Source: Candidatus Caldarchaeum sp.
GTDB lineage: Archaea; Thermoproteota; Nitrososphaeria_A; Caldarchaeales; Caldarchaeaceae
Length of the DNA stretch: 6,460 nucleotides
NCBI GenBank assembly: GCA_025054795.1
Contig: JANWZU010000043.1
Coordinates: forward strand, 1 to 6,460
Reading direction: 5' to 3'
How positions within the stretch are numbered: the stretch's first letter is position 1; each line of letters starts with the position of its first letter. Position numbers and translations under genes: made by a program. Positions 6,219 through 6,460 of the stretch are shown one piece after another. Under the pieces are notes generated by a model. That model saw nothing but the letters and a program-made list of their open reading frames with translations, was not told where the DNA came from and did no database searches.

Positions 6219-6460
6219 TTGTCTGTTGCCTCGGTCAACATGGTTGAAAACAGGCTTGTCGGAAGACGTGAAGTTGAGGCGGCCATAACGTTCTCGAAGC
6301 CTTTGGCCAGAGAAGATTTGAAGAAGATTTTAGCTGAACACTTCAAAACAGAGACAGCTAACGTGGTGGTGAAAAAGGCCGTGTTTCTCACAGGATCCAA
6401 CGTCGTCAGAGTCCACGCCCACGTCTACAGAGCTGTTGAGGATGCCTTGAAAAACGAGCC
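6219..6460 (+). CDS. rps24e: 30S ribosomal protein S24e, C-terminus cut by window edge
   Basis: The open frame continues past the right edge; 80 complete residues are visible out of an expected 100 or so. Seen: ENRLVGRREVEAAITF (10-25), equivalent to the family's EN-LLGR-EVE strand, then LAREDLKKILAEHF (29-42) and ANVVVKKAVFLTGSNVVRVHAHVY (47-70), ending in RAVEDALKNE. It is an archaeal/eukaryal-specific small-subunit protein (eS24). The start is set at TTG 6219, since this puts the conserved Glu-Asn at residues 10-11 as in homologues, and GGTG lies 7 nt upstream within the end of rps6e. ATG 6240 is an alternative that would remove the first beta-strand. The 2-bp gap after rps6e indicates co-transcription. 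Confidence 0.9.
   Translation, partial: MSVASVNMVENRLVGRREVEAAITFSKPLAREDLKKILAEHFKTETANVVVKKAVFLTGSNVVRVHAHVYRAVEDALKNE

Overview
This is a compact archaeal chromosome segment carrying information-processing genes. Archaeal origin is clear from the KEOPS subunits Kae1 and Bud32, aIF5B, the archaeal/eukaryal ribosomal proteins S6e and S24e, an archaeal-type S15 with an N-terminal extension, and an archaeal RecJ/GAN-like DHH nuclease. Genes overlap or lie a few bases apart, many starts are TTG, and Shine-Dalgarno motifs of the GAGGT/GAGGGG type precede internal genes. G+C looks close to half by eye. Separate kae1 and bud32 genes and the gene set would fit a TACK-type lineage (for example Aigarchaeota/Thaumarchaeota/Crenarchaeota), but the phylum is inference; only the domain is secure.

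Layout: two divergent transcription units meet in a 62-bp intergenic region (3450-3511). Leftward (minus strand) the order is kae1 (3449-2463), bud32 (2478-1834), rdgB-type XTP/dITP pyrophosphatase (1847-1272), rps15 (1261-827) and a recJ/GAN-like DHH nuclease (820 to beyond the left edge). The first three overlap by 14-16 bp and the next gaps are 6-10 bp, so they are almost certainly one operon joining tRNA t6A synthesis, nucleotide-pool cleaning, the small ribosomal subunit and a DNA nuclease. Rightward (plus strand) come infB/aIF5B (3512-5767), rps6e (5806-6216) with its own TATA-like promoter, and the start of rps24e (6219 to beyond the right edge).

The standout feature is a 162-residue mini-intein (3566-4051) inserted in frame in aIF5B exactly inside the G1/P-loop, between the Lys and Thr of GHVDHGK/T. 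It has all recognisable splicing residues (Cys1, TxxH, YDF block, terminal His-Asn, Thr at +1) and no room for a homing endonuclease. Unspliced aIF5B would lack an intact P-loop, so translation-initiation competence depends on protein splicing. Inteins at this site are known in other archaeal IF2/aIF5B proteins, so it is a notable instance, not a new class. I found no undescribed defence or mobile system; the remaining DNA is densely coding, and there is no gene-free stretch longer than 62 bp.
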